Part shown: positions 10,557 through 20,257 of the stretch, piece by piece
Position numbering within the stretch: position 1 is the first letter of the stretch
How the letters are laid out: each line of letters starts with the position of its first letter
Source of the DNA: Novakomyces olei
Taxonomy: Eukaryota; Ascomycota; Novakomycetes; Novakomycetales; Novakomycetaceae
Assembly (NCBI GenBank): GCA_016906335.1
Contig: JADEYG010000013.1
Span: forward strand, 1-30,339
Direction of reading: 5' to 3'
DNA: 30,339 bases
The notes under the pieces: model-generated
What the model was told of the DNA's origin: nothing
Databases searched by the model: none
What the model saw: only the letters and a program-made list of their open reading frames with translations
Translations under genes and position numbers: made by a program

Positions 10557-13500
10557 TTAAGAACCAGGTTTGTTCGGGTGTGCACGGTGGAATTCGTTTA
10601 CCAAATCCATGCAGTTGTGTAAATGTTTCGCAGGCTCCCACGTGCGGTCGGAGGCGTCGTAGCCTTTCCAATGCACATAATATTGAAGTTGCTTGCGTCG
10701 GATGCGCGAGTCTAGAACTTGCTCGACTTCCCATTCCGGGTTAGCATCCAATATAACTGGCGGTGGTGGCGCGATCTGTTCTCGCGCGATCTGCGACACT
10801 GCGTTATGTCGCTCTAGCAATGAAGCGTGGAAGACAGGATGTATACGCATTGCCTTCGGTAGTTCCAAGCGATATGCACGCAAACCAACGCGTGCGATAA
10901 TCCTAAACGGTCCCAGCTTCTTGGCATCCAGCTTATCGCATGGCCGCGTAGTGCTAATATTTTTTCGCACTAGCCAGACTTGATCGCCAATAGCAAAACT
11001 TTTGTCGACGCGATGCTCATTTGCAAAGCGCGCCTGGGTCGCTGAGAGACTTTTTCGATTTCGACTTTCAATAAGCGATGTAGATTCCGTAGGTATTCGA
11101 TACGTTCATCCGCGGATGGGCATTGTCGCGAAGATGAAATCGTAAAGCGACATTTCGGGTTGTAGCCGTAAAAAGCGTAAAACGGTGTTGTCTTTGTAGA
11201 CGACTGCTCTGAATTGTTGTACGCGAATTGAGCAAAAGGTAACAAATTGACCCAATTGCTTTGCTGATAGTTGCTGTAGATCCTCAGATATTGCTCTAAG
11301 ATCTGGTTAAGCCTCTCTGTTTGGCCGTCGCTCTGTGGGTGGTACGCGGTAGACAACTTCTGCTGTATATCGCATTGCGAAAGCAAGTGTCGTGTAAACT
11401 GCGATACAAATACCGAACCCCTGTCAGAGACTATTTCGTCTGGTAGGCCATAGTTGGCAAATACGCGATGGGCGTAAATCAAAGCTAGCTCAGTAGCCTT
11501 AATAGATTCGCGTATTGGTATAAATATTCCGATTTTCGTAAATCGACAGGTGATTACCCATATGGAGTCGTAGGTTTTTTGTGTAATCGCATCGCGCGAC
11601 TCCGGTAATTTCACAATGAAGTCCATTGAGATACTTCCCAGGTCTCGCTGGTACTCTCAGTGGGTGTAGTAGTCCATACGGTGCATGTCGCGAAGGCTTG
11701 TTTCGCGCACAAGTATCGCACGACTCGACGTAGCTAAATATCTCTTTTCGCATGCGTGGCCAATAGTAGTTCGCATGACTAAGTCCAACGTTTTTGGCCT
11801 GGCCAGGGTGACCCGCGACATGCGAATCATGGCATGTCTGTAGTATAGCTAATCGCAAACGATTGTCGTTTGGGATGTATAGCAAACCCGAAAACGTTAG
11901 AAGACCCTTTTCGTTTATACTGTAGTTTCGCAGATGTTCCGACACTGGCTGCTTGCCGAGGTCCTCCATGACAACCTTGCAAGTCTTGTCTTTGCCGTAA
12001 CATTGTTTAATCTGATCATCAATGCCTGTATCTTCTACGGTCGCGAACAGGAAGTGCGATCTGTCCAATAGTGCCATAGTTCGCTCTGGTTTCTCCTGTT
12101 CCTTATCGCCGACATAATCGCTTCGCCTAGACAAGGCATCCGCTTTGTGATTTAGCTTTCCAGCACGGTATTCAATAACGAAATCATAGGAAGCGATCAA
12201 TTGCGACCATCGCATCTGTCTACGGCTAAGTACTCTTGCTGTAAGAAAGTACATGAGATTGCGGTGATCCGTATAAATTGTAGTGCGATGTAACGGACTC
12301 TCCAGGTAAACTCGCCATTCGCGAAGACATGCGACAATAGCTAACAGCTCTTTGTCGTAGATATCATAGTTTACTTCCGCGCTAGTCATTTTTCGCGAGT
12401 AGAACGCGATGGGTCTCATTTCGTCGCTGTTGTCTTTCTGCGAGAGAATCCCACCGATCGCGAAGTCCGATGCGTCGGTTTCCAAATAACTTGGCTTCTG
12501 CGGGTCGAAATGCGCAAGGATCGGCGCACCCAGAAAAGCGTTCTTCAGAGTTTGGAAAGAGTCAATGCACTCCTTGGAGAAATTAAACTGCGCATCCTTC
12601 TTCAGTAAGCGGGTGAGAGGGATGGTAATTTTGCTGTAGTTTGCAATAAATCTGCGATAGTAATTTGATAGGCCTAAGAACGACATAACGTCTTTCGCGT
12701 TCTTGGGTTCAGGCCATGTCTCAATAGAATCAACTTTCGCTTTCTCCATAGACACTCCTTTCGTAGAGACAACAAAGCCTAGGAACTCTGTCGTGTCTGT
12801 GTGGAACTCGCATTTCTCTAGTTTCACAAATAAGTTTGCTTTGCGAAGTCGTTTCAGTACTTCGCGAACATGCGTCACATGCTCCTCCTCGGTGTCCGAA
12901 TAGATCAAGATGTCGTCCAAGTATACAACAGCAAAGCGATCCAGACAATCGCGTAATGTGTCGTTCGCAAGAGCTTGGAAAGATGCCGGGGCGTTCGTGA
13001 GCCCGAAAGGCATAACCTGATATTCGTAATGTCCATAACGCGTACGGAAGGCGGTTTTCCACTCGTCGCCTTCGCGTATACGGACAAGATTATACGCGCC
13101 ACGGAGATCTAATCGCGTAAATATCGTCGACTGACGAATGCGATCCAATAGCTCCGATATGAGCGGCAGCGCATAGCGATTTTTGACAGTTACCGCGTTT
13201 AGCCCGCGATAATCTACGCACAGTCTCAGCGAACCGTCCTTCTTTTTCACAAAAAGAATTGGAGCCCCCGCGGGCGATGAAGACGGCCTAATGAATCCCT
13301 TCGCTAGATTGTCTTTAATGTAGTCGCGTAGTGTTTGTAGCTCGCGTTCGGCCAGAGGATATATAGGCCCGAACGGCGGCTTCGCGCCTTCTGTCAACGG
13401 TATTGCGTGATCCCACGCCTGATGCTGTGGTAGAATGTCTGCATTTCTTTTCTCAAAAAGATCGCGAAAGTCTGCATACTCGGGAGGTATAGCGACGTTT

Positions 13501-14039
13501 TTGTCCTCGCTTTTAGCGTCGGTCGCGTATACGCACAGCAATCCCGAGTCGTTGCCTCGCGATAGCTTAGCAAATTCCGTCGCACTGATTTGCGATGGTT
13601 CGTCTTGTGCCTCGGGCTTCTTAGGCAGTTTGCTAAGCAATAGGAAGACTCGAATTCGACTTTTGCACGTCTCCATGCAATCCTTGGCTCATGTTTGTCG
13701 AGCCATGGCTTTCCTAAAATAACGTCGTGTCCAGAGAGCGGTATCACGTTAAACATCATAGTCTCGCGATGTTCGCCTATGGTGACCTCCATGTTTTCAG
13801 TCTGGGAAGCGAACACCTCCGGTGCGAATCGCTCTTCCATCCACAACTCGTAGTGGCTCAATCTTCGCCTTCTTCGTTATATCGATTATGCTTCTCGTAG
13901 CAAGGCTCTGGCTGATAAAATTCGACGTCGCGCCTGAGTCGATCAGCGCCTTCGCGTCCAGCTGGCCCTTGCTAGTTCTCAAATTTGCAGTAACTGTGAG
14001 ATGTATTCCTCTGTCAGGTTCGGGTACCACTGACATCAC
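10557..14039 (-). pseudogene. Gypsy A pol: protease, RT, RNase H, integrase, chromodomain (fossil)
   Basis: Minus strand. Protease with DSGATSNFIS (about 13930-13970). RT with LDLRGAYN, MPFGLTNAP and catalytic YLDDILIYS (about 12890-12925). RNase H with ETDASDFAIGG (about 12450-12480). Integrase zinc domain HVAGHPGQ...CDTCARNK (about 11700-11810), integrase core with MDFIVKLPES, SDRGSVF and YHPQSDGQTERLN (11100-11626). C-terminal chromodomain EWEVEQVLDSRI...YYVHWKGY...TWEPAKHL (about 10585-10740), which in chromoviruses directs integration to marked chromatin. About four breaks; otherwise well preserved. Confidence 0.93.
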
Positions 14040-14083
14040 CTCCGAAAGCCTCGTGTCATTAACGCCCAGATCAGGCCTTTCTT

Positions 14084-15031
14084 TTAGACCTGGGCTCTCG
14101 CTTTTCCCGGTTCCGTGATACTGTCCATAACCACCGAGATGCGTTGCTCATAATTGCGTTGCTTCTGTTTGCAATCACGTGCGCGATGACCTTCGCGTCC
14201 GCACGTAAAACATCTGTTCTCTTTCTTTCGACGCTGGCGTTCGTCGCTGGTAATGCTCTTCTTTTCGTAACTGGTAGCATCTACCTCCATGGGAGTGTAT
14301 CCTTTGTTCGCGATCGTCGCGCCCCTATAGCCTGAAGCGCCCTTGGCGTTCGTACGGCTAGCGTTTTCGTAGTAACGATCCGACAACCTTTCGTCCACGC
14401 GTACAGACTTCTCAATTAAGTCTGACAATGTACGCGATTTTTCCAACCGAGATAATTCGTCCTTAATTCGATCTTTCAATCCTTGATAATATTCGTAGCG
14501 TAAACTGTGATCGCTAAAATCCAAGTGCGAAGTGATCTGCTGAAAACGCGAAGTATACTCAGCAACAGATCCTCGCTGTTTGAGCAATGCTAGCTCCCGC
14601 TCAGCCTGACTAATGCGGTCGACGCTCCCAAATGTCGTGGAGAGCTCGTCGCAAAACAGGGCAAAGTCACTGGTAATTAGGCTTTCATCGTGGTCGCGCA
14701 AGTGGGGTTCAAACCACGCAAAAGCGGCACCGCGCAGATAAGATACCGCAAACAGGACCTTCGCTTCGTCGTTGCGAAACTCATGTGGCTTGAGTCTCAC
14801 GTATAAGCGAACCTGTGCAAGGAAAGTATCCACCGATCTGCGATCACCTCTGAATGTATCCGGCTTCGAAATGCTTGGCCCTTCGCTGACTCCTGATCGT
14901 CGAGATCCCCGGGATCCCATTTCCTGGCGAAGGCCTTCAATAACCGATTTGTCCTTAACGCGCTCCTCTTGGAGCGACGCGATCTGCGCCTGCAGCGTCT
15001 GCAGAAACGCGTTCAAGTCCTCTTGACTCAT
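14084..15031 (-). CDS. Gypsy A gag
   Basis: 315-residue open frame on the minus strand. The N-terminal 50 residues form a probable coiled coil (LQTLQAQIASLQEERVKDKS). The gag capsid-type domain follows, with FAVSYLRGAAFAWFEPHL at about residues 90-110. Near the C-terminus is a CX2CX4HX4C zinc knuckle, CFTCGREGHRARDC. This is the RNA-packaging protein of the element. It lies directly upstream of the protease region. Confidence 0.92.
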   Translation of the reverse strand: MSQEDLNAFLQTLQAQIASLQEERVKDKSVIEGLRQEMGSRGSRRSGVSEGPSISKPDTFRGDRRSVDTFLAQVRLYVRLKPHEFRNDEAKVLFAVSYLRGAAFAWFEPHLRDHDESLITSDFALFCDELSTTFGSVDRISQAERELALLKQRGSVAEYTSRFQQITSHLDFSDHSLRYEYYQGLKDRIKDELSRLEKSRTLSDLIEKSVRVDERLSDRYYENASRTNAKGASGYRGATIANKGYTPMEVDATSYEKKSITSDERQRRKKENRCFTCGREGHRARDCKQKQRNYEQRISVVMDSITEPGKARAQV

Positions 15032-15201
15032 CGTAATTCAATAATTCGTTTGTGCTGCTAAACCGTAGCAAAGCACCCTTCGTCGCAACAACTTAGTGCG
15101 AAATAAAACTTGTAAATCGAAATTTGTGTACGCCTCCGTGCGTGACACCTTTCAACGCCGTGTAAATCTGTAGCTTAGACGAGCTCACGGGCTTATAATA
15201 G
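15032..15201 (-). other. Gypsy A 5' leader
   Basis: 170 bp between gag and the 5' LTR. It holds the primer-binding complement at 15186-15199; nothing else recognised. Confidence 0.7.
15186..15199 (-). other. Gypsy A self-priming site (complement of LTR 15455-15468)
   Basis: In element orientation ATTATAAGCCCGTG, two bases inside the 5' LTR. It is the exact reverse complement of CACGGGCTTATAAT within the LTR (plus-strand 15455-15468). In Tf1/sushi chromoviruses the 5' end of the mRNA itself pairs with the primer site instead of a tRNA. This layout fits that mechanism and would place the transcript start near 15468. Confidence 0.75.
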
Positions 15202-15906
15202 TGTAAGGTGGCCCTTAGAGGGGGCACCGCGGTGTAAACTCGCGTGTCGCTACAGGCGAACACGGACTGTCCTTTGCGAGACCGCTCGACAAAGGAAGTT
15301 CAATCGGGTACCGCGCGAAGCGAGTACCGAGAAACGGGAACGTAGACTTGCGCCCGGCGCAAGAACTAAGGAAAAGGAAAAGGACGTTGTCCTTGAAAAG
15401 GCGACGGCGCTTCTCTAAAGCTTACCTGCTACAAGGTTATGTAGCAACTTTGAGATTATAAGCCCGTGGAGAGAGTTCTCTCCATGGGCGACTATGTAGA
15501 CTATCCTATGAGGCTTAGCGGCTCGCTTAGCCACTTCGCGGCCTAAGCCTCATCCCACCACGATCTCAATGCGATGGTCCCAGACCATCCGCATTGGGAA
15601 AGCGGTGGCGAGCTATGAACTCTATGGATCGATCTATCTAGCTTCGTAGCGATGCGCGATCGCTACTACTACTGTCATGCGCCGCGACGTGCCTACGTCG
15701 CGCGGGCATGGACGTGGACCTGCTTCGCGCGAGCCAGGTCCAACCTGCTCGCGAGCTAGGCCACTTACGCGCTTCGCGCGAGTAATGTCCAACATTACCT
15801 CGCGCGAGCTATTTAGATCTATCTAGCCTGAAGTCATCGCCTTTGGCGCTACAGGACTTCAGGCGTCGTTCGCTGTCGTGGTTCACGCGAGGCGGGGATC
15901 ATGACA
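15202..15906 (-). repeat. Gypsy A LTR (5' LTR in element orientation)
   Basis: 705 bp, pair of 9009-9710, TG...CA ends. Contains a series of perfect or near-perfect inverted repeats, for example CTTGCGCCCGGCGCAAG (15347-15363) and GGAGAGAGTTCTCTCC (about 15468-15483). Confidence 0.95.
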
Positions 15907-16130
15907 AAAGGCCATGTAATTCAAGTCTATTTTTGATTTTAATTCTCCACTCCAGATAGGAATGCCAATCTTTCAATTGAGGGATGACTCCAAGAATAAT
16001 AGTATTATTTCTGATGCTAGATGCCTGTCCGGGGGTGACATTGACATCAGCCATTTGAGCTTTGAATAAGAGAAATAGTTTTATTAAAAGACAGCGAGCG
16101 GTATCTTGAGTTTGAAATTCAACAATCACC
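15907..16130 (-). pseudogene. Copia gag, N-terminal part (fossil)
   Basis: Minus strand, with MADVNVTPGQ near the start and then DWHSYLEWRIKIKNRLEL, a typical Copia gag N-terminus. Cut at 15907 by the Gypsy A LTR. Confidence 0.75.
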
Positions 16131-16132
16131 TT

Positions 16133-16146
16133 CCAGGCTCATAACC
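16133..16146 (-). other. Copia primer-binding site for an initiator-Met half tRNA
   Basis: On the plus strand CCAGGCTCATAACC abuts the LTR. GGCTCATAACC is the anticodon arm of initiator Met tRNA (CAT anticodon). Drosophila copia is known to prime from a 5' half of this tRNA, and the site here has the same position and target. Confidence 0.75.
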
Positions 16147-16361
16147 TGTTGAATATAGAAGGTTGGAATTTGCTCTTATGGTAGATTAAATGAATTAGAT
16201 ACTCTAGATTGCTTCAGCTGAATCCCCCCCGAGGGTGTGAGGGTTCGCTTGAGCTATATATATGTAACTATGTATTTTTGAGTGAGTATTCTGTAAAGCT
16301 AAAAGTCAAACAACTGACACTCATGGTTGAGTTGTCTTAGCCGGTCAGTGAGTCGGCGAGT

Positions 16362-16447
<86 letters not shown>

Positions 16448-16474
16448 AGGGGATAATAGATTCATATTTCAACA
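16147..16474 (-). repeat. Copia LTR (5' LTR in element orientation)
   Basis: 328 bp, starts TGTTGAATATAG and ends TTCAACA, a short terminal inverted repeat. Pair of 4334-4657. (TTA)n tract at 16363-16447. Confidence 0.92.
16363..16447. repeat. (TTA)n microsatellite inside Copia LTR
   Basis: About 28 uninterrupted units, matching the tract in the other LTR. Confidence 0.95.
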
Positions 16475-16479
16475 TAATG
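16475..16479. repeat. Target-site duplication of the Copia element, right copy
   Basis: TAATG, identical to 4329-4333. Confidence 0.8.
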
Positions 16480-16640
16480 TATGGAGAAATAATGTATGGT
16501 ATAGTAATATATGGTATTATAATGTATAGGAATAATGTATAATAATGTATGGTATAGTAATATATGGTATTAATGTATGGTGATTAATATATGGGGGAAT
16601 ACTGTATGGTGTTAATATATGGTGTATAGTGGAGTCATGT
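16475..16640 (+). repeat. S minisatellite, right remnant of array 1
   Basis: TAATGTATGG and TAATATATGG units that continue the array broken at 4333. Confidence 0.8.
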
Positions 16641-16886
16641 AATAAGATTATATGGGATTTTTTAATCAGGGTTAGGGTTATTTCTGATAGAATGGAGTAG
16701 AGAAATATATTGAGATTGTTGGATAAAGAAAGGGAGGAGGAGAGTTGGAGTTGAAATAGGAGGTAGAGGGAAATAGAAATAGAAAATGGAAATAGAGTTA
16801 TGTACTAGTTGGCAAGAAAGGGTTGAAAAAGGAGATTTATTGTATGAAAGATTGTTTTAATGTTGTATAGTATTGTATAGAATTAT
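16641..16886 (+). repeat. P unit, copy 1
   Basis: Contains GGGTTAGGGTTA at 16669-16680, then a purine-rich stretch with GATTGTTGGATAAAGAAA and GAGAGTTGGAGTTGA, shared with 19740-19860 and 23035-23150. Ends in GTATAGTATTGTATAGAATTAT, where an H element begins. More diverged than the other two P copies. Confidence 0.75.
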
Positions 16887-17094
16887 CTAGATATATTCAA
16901 GACGGAATTATGGCGAAATTCCATTTTTATGTAATGTGATTCTTATTATGTATAATTCTAGTCAGGGTTTTCGCTTTTCCTTTACGCCATAATTCCATTT
17001 CGAAAAATAATTAATGTATGAGGGGGGGGTCATGCCAATTTCCTTAGCATTCCCGCGAATTATGGCGTAATTCTAATAAGAATGGTAGGAGAAA
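16887..17094 (+). repeat. H element, 5' part only
   Basis: Starts CTAGATATATTCAAGACGG. Carries the G-run core and arm 1 but stops after AATGGTAGGAGAAA, where the next H copy starts. Almost identical to 17095-17302. Confidence 0.85.
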
Positions 17095-17464
17095 CTAGAT
17101 ATATTCAAGACGGAATTATGGCGAAATTCCATTTTTATGTAATGCGATTCTTATTATGTATAATTCTAGTCAGGGTTTTCGCTTTTCCTTTACGCCATAA
17201 TTCCATTTCGAAAAATAATTAATGTATGAGGGGGGGGTCATGCCAATTTCCTTAGCATTCCCGCGAATTATGGCGTAATTCTAATAAGAATGGTAGGAGA
17301 AACGTGGAGGCAGGGTTTTTTAGGGAGAATTTTCCGACTAAATTCCAAATTATAATATGGGAAATTGCGCGGGAATGCTAAGGAAATTGGCATAAACGGG
17401 GGTAAGAACGACGTAAGAGCAAAAATAGTTTCCGCCTTAATTCCAAAACATTGGCAAACCATAT
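17095..17464 (+). repeat. H element, complete copy
   Basis: About 370 bp. Arms at 17240-17269 and 17363-17393 are inverted repeats of about 30 nt around a loop of about 93 nt. The core TAATGTATGAGGGGGGG precedes arm 1 directly. A second stem is formed by GGAATTATGGCG near the left end and CGCCATAATTCC about 80 bp later. Confidence 0.85.
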
Positions 17465-17709
17465 TGCGGCGAGGGTAGGGTTATTGAATTTATAAATATA
17501 ATTATTATACAAGATGGGCTACACATATTATAGTTATCTGATAATATAATATAAATATTATAGAGAGGGCAACATAGTAATAAAAGTATAATAAGAAAAA
17601 CGTGAGAAAAATAAGAAAAATTAAGAGTGTGTAGTCCATGTGTAGAGGTGACAAAACGTCGAATGAACAAGTGTTTTTACAAAAAGTGTATGGTTGGATA
17701 GAGGGGAGC
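17465..17709 (+). repeat. Q unit, copy 2 (right part missing)
   Basis: Same text as 18080-18320, cut at TTGGATAGAGGGGAGC by the next H element. Confidence 0.85.
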
Positions 17710-18079
17710 CTAGATATATTCAAACCGGAATTATGGCGAAATTCCATTTTTATGTAATGTGATTCTTATTATGTATAATTCTAGTCAGGGTTTTCGCTTT
17801 TCCTTTACGCCATAATTCCATTTCGAAAAATAATTAATGTATGAGGGGGGGGTCATGCCAATTTCCTTAGCATTCCCGCGAATTATGGCGTAATTCTAAT
17901 AAGAATGGTAGGAGAAACGTGGAGGCAGGGTTTTTTAGGGAGAATTTTCCGACTAAATTCCAAATTATAATATGGGAAATTGCGCGGGAATGCTAAGGAA
18001 ATTGGCATAAACGGGGGTAAGAACGACGTAAGAGCAAAAATAGTTTCCGCCTTAATTCCAAAACATTGGCAAACCATAT
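17710..18079 (+). repeat. H element, complete copy
   Basis: Nearly identical to 17095-17464. Arms at 17855-17884 and 17978-18007; G-run core at about 17838-17852. Confidence 0.88.
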
Positions 18080-18440
18080 TGCGGCGAGGGTAGGGTTGCT
18101 GAATTTATAAAATATAATTATTATACAAGATGGTCTACACATATTATAGCTATCTGATAATATAATAAAAATATTATAGAGAGAGCCCCATAGTAATAAA
18201 GTATAATAAGAAAAACGTCAGAAAAATAAGAAAAATTAAGAGTGTGTAGTCCATGTGTAGAGGTGACAAAACGTCGAATGAACAAGTGTTTTTACAAAAA
18301 GTGTATGGTTGGATAGAGGGGTGCAGTAGGAGTGTAAATATATACTTGTTTACAAGATTGGATTAGTAATTATGGAGATATATGGGTTTAAAGATTTATA
18401 AAAAGCTCATGACGGCGCAGGATGCATTTTATGTGGCATT
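18080..18440 (+). repeat. Q unit, copy 3
   Basis: Complete Q unit ending GACGGCGCAGGATGCATTTT, then the S array. Closest to copy 4 at 21857. Confidence 0.85.
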
Positions 18441-19626
18441 ATAATAATGTATAGTAGAATAATTTATTGTAAAGCAATGTATGTATAATAATGTATAGTA
18501 TAATAATGTATGGTAATTTAATGTATAGGAATAATGTATGTATAATAATGTATGGTATAATAATGTATGGTATAATAATATATGGTAGAATAATGTATTG
18601 TAAAGTTATTGTAAAGTAATGTATGTATAATAATGTATGGAGGAATAATGTATGGAGGAATAATGTATGTATAATAATGTGTGGTATAATAATATATGGT
18701 AAAATAATGTATTGTAAAGTGAATAATGTATGTATAATAATGTATGGTATAATAATGTATTGTAAAGTAAAGTATGTATAATAATGTATGTATAATAATG
18801 TATAGTATAATAATGTATAGTATAATAATGTATGGTATTATAATGTATTGTAAAGTAATGTATGTATAATAATATATGGAGGAATAATGTATAGAGGAAT
18901 AATGTATGTATAATAGTATGGTATAATAATGTATGGTATAATAATATATGGTAGAATAATGTATTGTAAAGTTATTGTAAAGTAATGTATGTATAATAAT
19001 GTATGGAGGAATAATGTATGGAGGAATAATGTATGTATAATAATGTGTGGTATAATAATATATGGTAAAATAATGTATTGTAAAGTGAATAATGTATGTA
19101 TAATAATGTATGGTATAATAATGTATTGTAAAGTAATGTATGTATAATAATGTATGGAGGAATAATGTATGGAGGAATAATGTATGTATAATAATGTGTG
19201 GTATAATAATATATAGTAAAATAATGTATTGTAAAGTAATGTATGTATAATAATATATGGTAGAATAATGTATGGAGGAATAATGTATGGTAAAGTAATG
19301 TATGTATAATAATGTATGGTAGAATAATATATGGCATTATAATGTATGGTATAATAATATATGGCATTATAATGTATGGTATTATAATATATGGTAGAAT
19401 AATGTATGGTAGAATAATGTATGGAGGAATAATGTATGGAGGAATAATGTATGGATGAATAATGTATGGATGAATAATGTATAGAGGAATAATGTATGGT
19501 AAATTAATGTATGGGCATTAATGTATGGAGGAATAATGTATGGATGAATAATGTATGGATGAATAATGTATAGAGGAATAATGTATGGTAAATTAATGTA
19601 TGGGCATTAATGTATGGGGGCATAAT
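18441..19626 (+). repeat. S minisatellite array 2 (15-bp monomers)
   Basis: Monomers such as TAATGTATGGTATAA, TAATGTATGGAGGAA, TAATATATGGTAGAA and TAATGTATTGTAAAG. The block 18539-18780 recurs from about 18905 with an offset of 366 bp, so a higher-order repeat exists. A shorter block around 19441 recurs near 19527. No gene. Confidence 0.92.
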
Positions 19627-19916
19627 GTATGAGATTTGTTCAGTTAGGGTTAGGGGTAATTATTGGGATAATGTATGTGGTATTATAATGTATGAGGAAG
19701 TTGTTTTATTAGGGTTAGGGTTGTTTATCAGGGAGTGGAGTAGAGAAATTTGTTGAGATTGTTGGATAAAGAAAAGGATGGAGAGAGTTGGAGTTGAGAT
19801 GGGAAATAGAAGTAGAAAATGGGAATAGATTTATGTAGATTTTGGCAAAAAAAAGGTTGAAAAAGGAGAGTAATTGAAAGAAAGATTGTGATAATATTGT
19901 ATAGTATGATATAGAG
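19627..19916 (+). repeat. P unit, copy 2
   Basis: Holds two telomere-like tracts (19643-19656 and 19709-19722) and the purine-rich segment, and ends ATTGTATAGTATGATATAGAG, where the Gypsy B LTR starts. Confidence 0.85.
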
Positions 19917-20257
19917 TGTGAGGGTAACTCACTGTTGTAACAAATAAATTAAAAGATAGAAAAAACTATGTTCTAAACTATGGGAAACCGTGTCCTTTTT
20001 ATAGACTCCTGTAATGGATTAATAATTCATTGTCCGAAAGCCCGAAATGGCGTGATTAATTATGAGTCAGCCTTGACTAATCATGAGTCAGCTTCCGCTA
20101 TGGCGTGATTAATTATTAATCAAATGCCGAGGTTCCAGATTTAATCCGTACACGTTTAGGACCCTTTGAGTAATTCAATGTTTAATTTTAATCCGTACAC
20201 GTTTAGGACCCTTTAAGTAATTCAATGTTTAATTATTTATTATCTACACTCCTAACA
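19917..20257 (-). repeat. Gypsy B 3' LTR
   Basis: 341 bp; in element orientation starts TGTTAGGAGTGTAG and ends in CTCACA. Contains an internal tandem duplication of about 50 bp around ATCCGTACACGTTTAGGACC (about 20140-20230), and two copies of ATGGCGTGATTAATTAT. Confidence 0.82.

Larger units (their letters stand above)
9009..15906 (-). mobile_element. Ty3/Gypsy chromovirus (element A), nested in Copia
   Basis: About 6.9 kb with paired LTRs (9009-9710 and 15202-15906), a polypurine tract beside the left LTR and a self-priming type primer site beside the right one. Minus-strand order is gag, protease, RT, RNase H, integrase, chromodomain: the Tf1/sushi-like chromovirus layout. An extra plus-strand ORF lies between the 3' end of pol and the 3' LTR. 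It inserted into the gag region of the Copia element and so is younger. A clear target duplication is not visible. LTRs are nearly identical (recent). The pol region has about four breaks; gag is open. Confidence 0.95.
4334..16474 (-). mobile_element. Ty1/Copia LTR retrotransposon, interrupted by a nested Gypsy
   Basis: Ends are defined by paired LTRs and a 5-bp target duplication TAATG. Without the nested element (9009-15906) it is about 5.2 kb, a usual Copia length. On the minus strand the parts run gag, zinc knuckle, protease, integrase, reverse transcriptase and RNase H, in Copia order. It inserted into the S minisatellite. The LTRs are almost free of substitutions, which suggests recent insertion, yet the coding part is heavily broken (more than ten breaks). 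Treated as a fossil. Confidence 0.9.

Noticed and set aside
9004-15911. Target-site duplication of Gypsy A
   Set aside because: The five bases on the two sides (TGAAG and AAAAG) agree only in part, so no duplication is claimed.
16133-16146. Possible tRNA gene fragment
   Set aside because: Only the anticodon arm of initiator Met tRNA is present, directly beside an LTR; it is better read as a primer-binding site.
16327-16542. ORF with a long Tyr run, and a similar Ile/Asn run at 4516-4728
   Set aside because: Translations of the TTA microsatellite in the Copia LTRs.
16887-17464. H element as a classical MITE or Helitron
   Set aside because: No terminal inverted repeats at its ends, no consistent target duplication, and no TC...CTRR structure with an A/T target was found. 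The inverted repeat is internal.
18972-19367. A 131-codon Tyr/Ile/His-rich minus-strand ORF
   Set aside because: It is a translation of the 15-bp minisatellite, which has few stops in that frame. Not a gene.
17095-19626. CRISPR-like array
   Set aside because: The repeats are contiguous low-complexity monomers in a eukaryotic subtelomere, without unique spacers.
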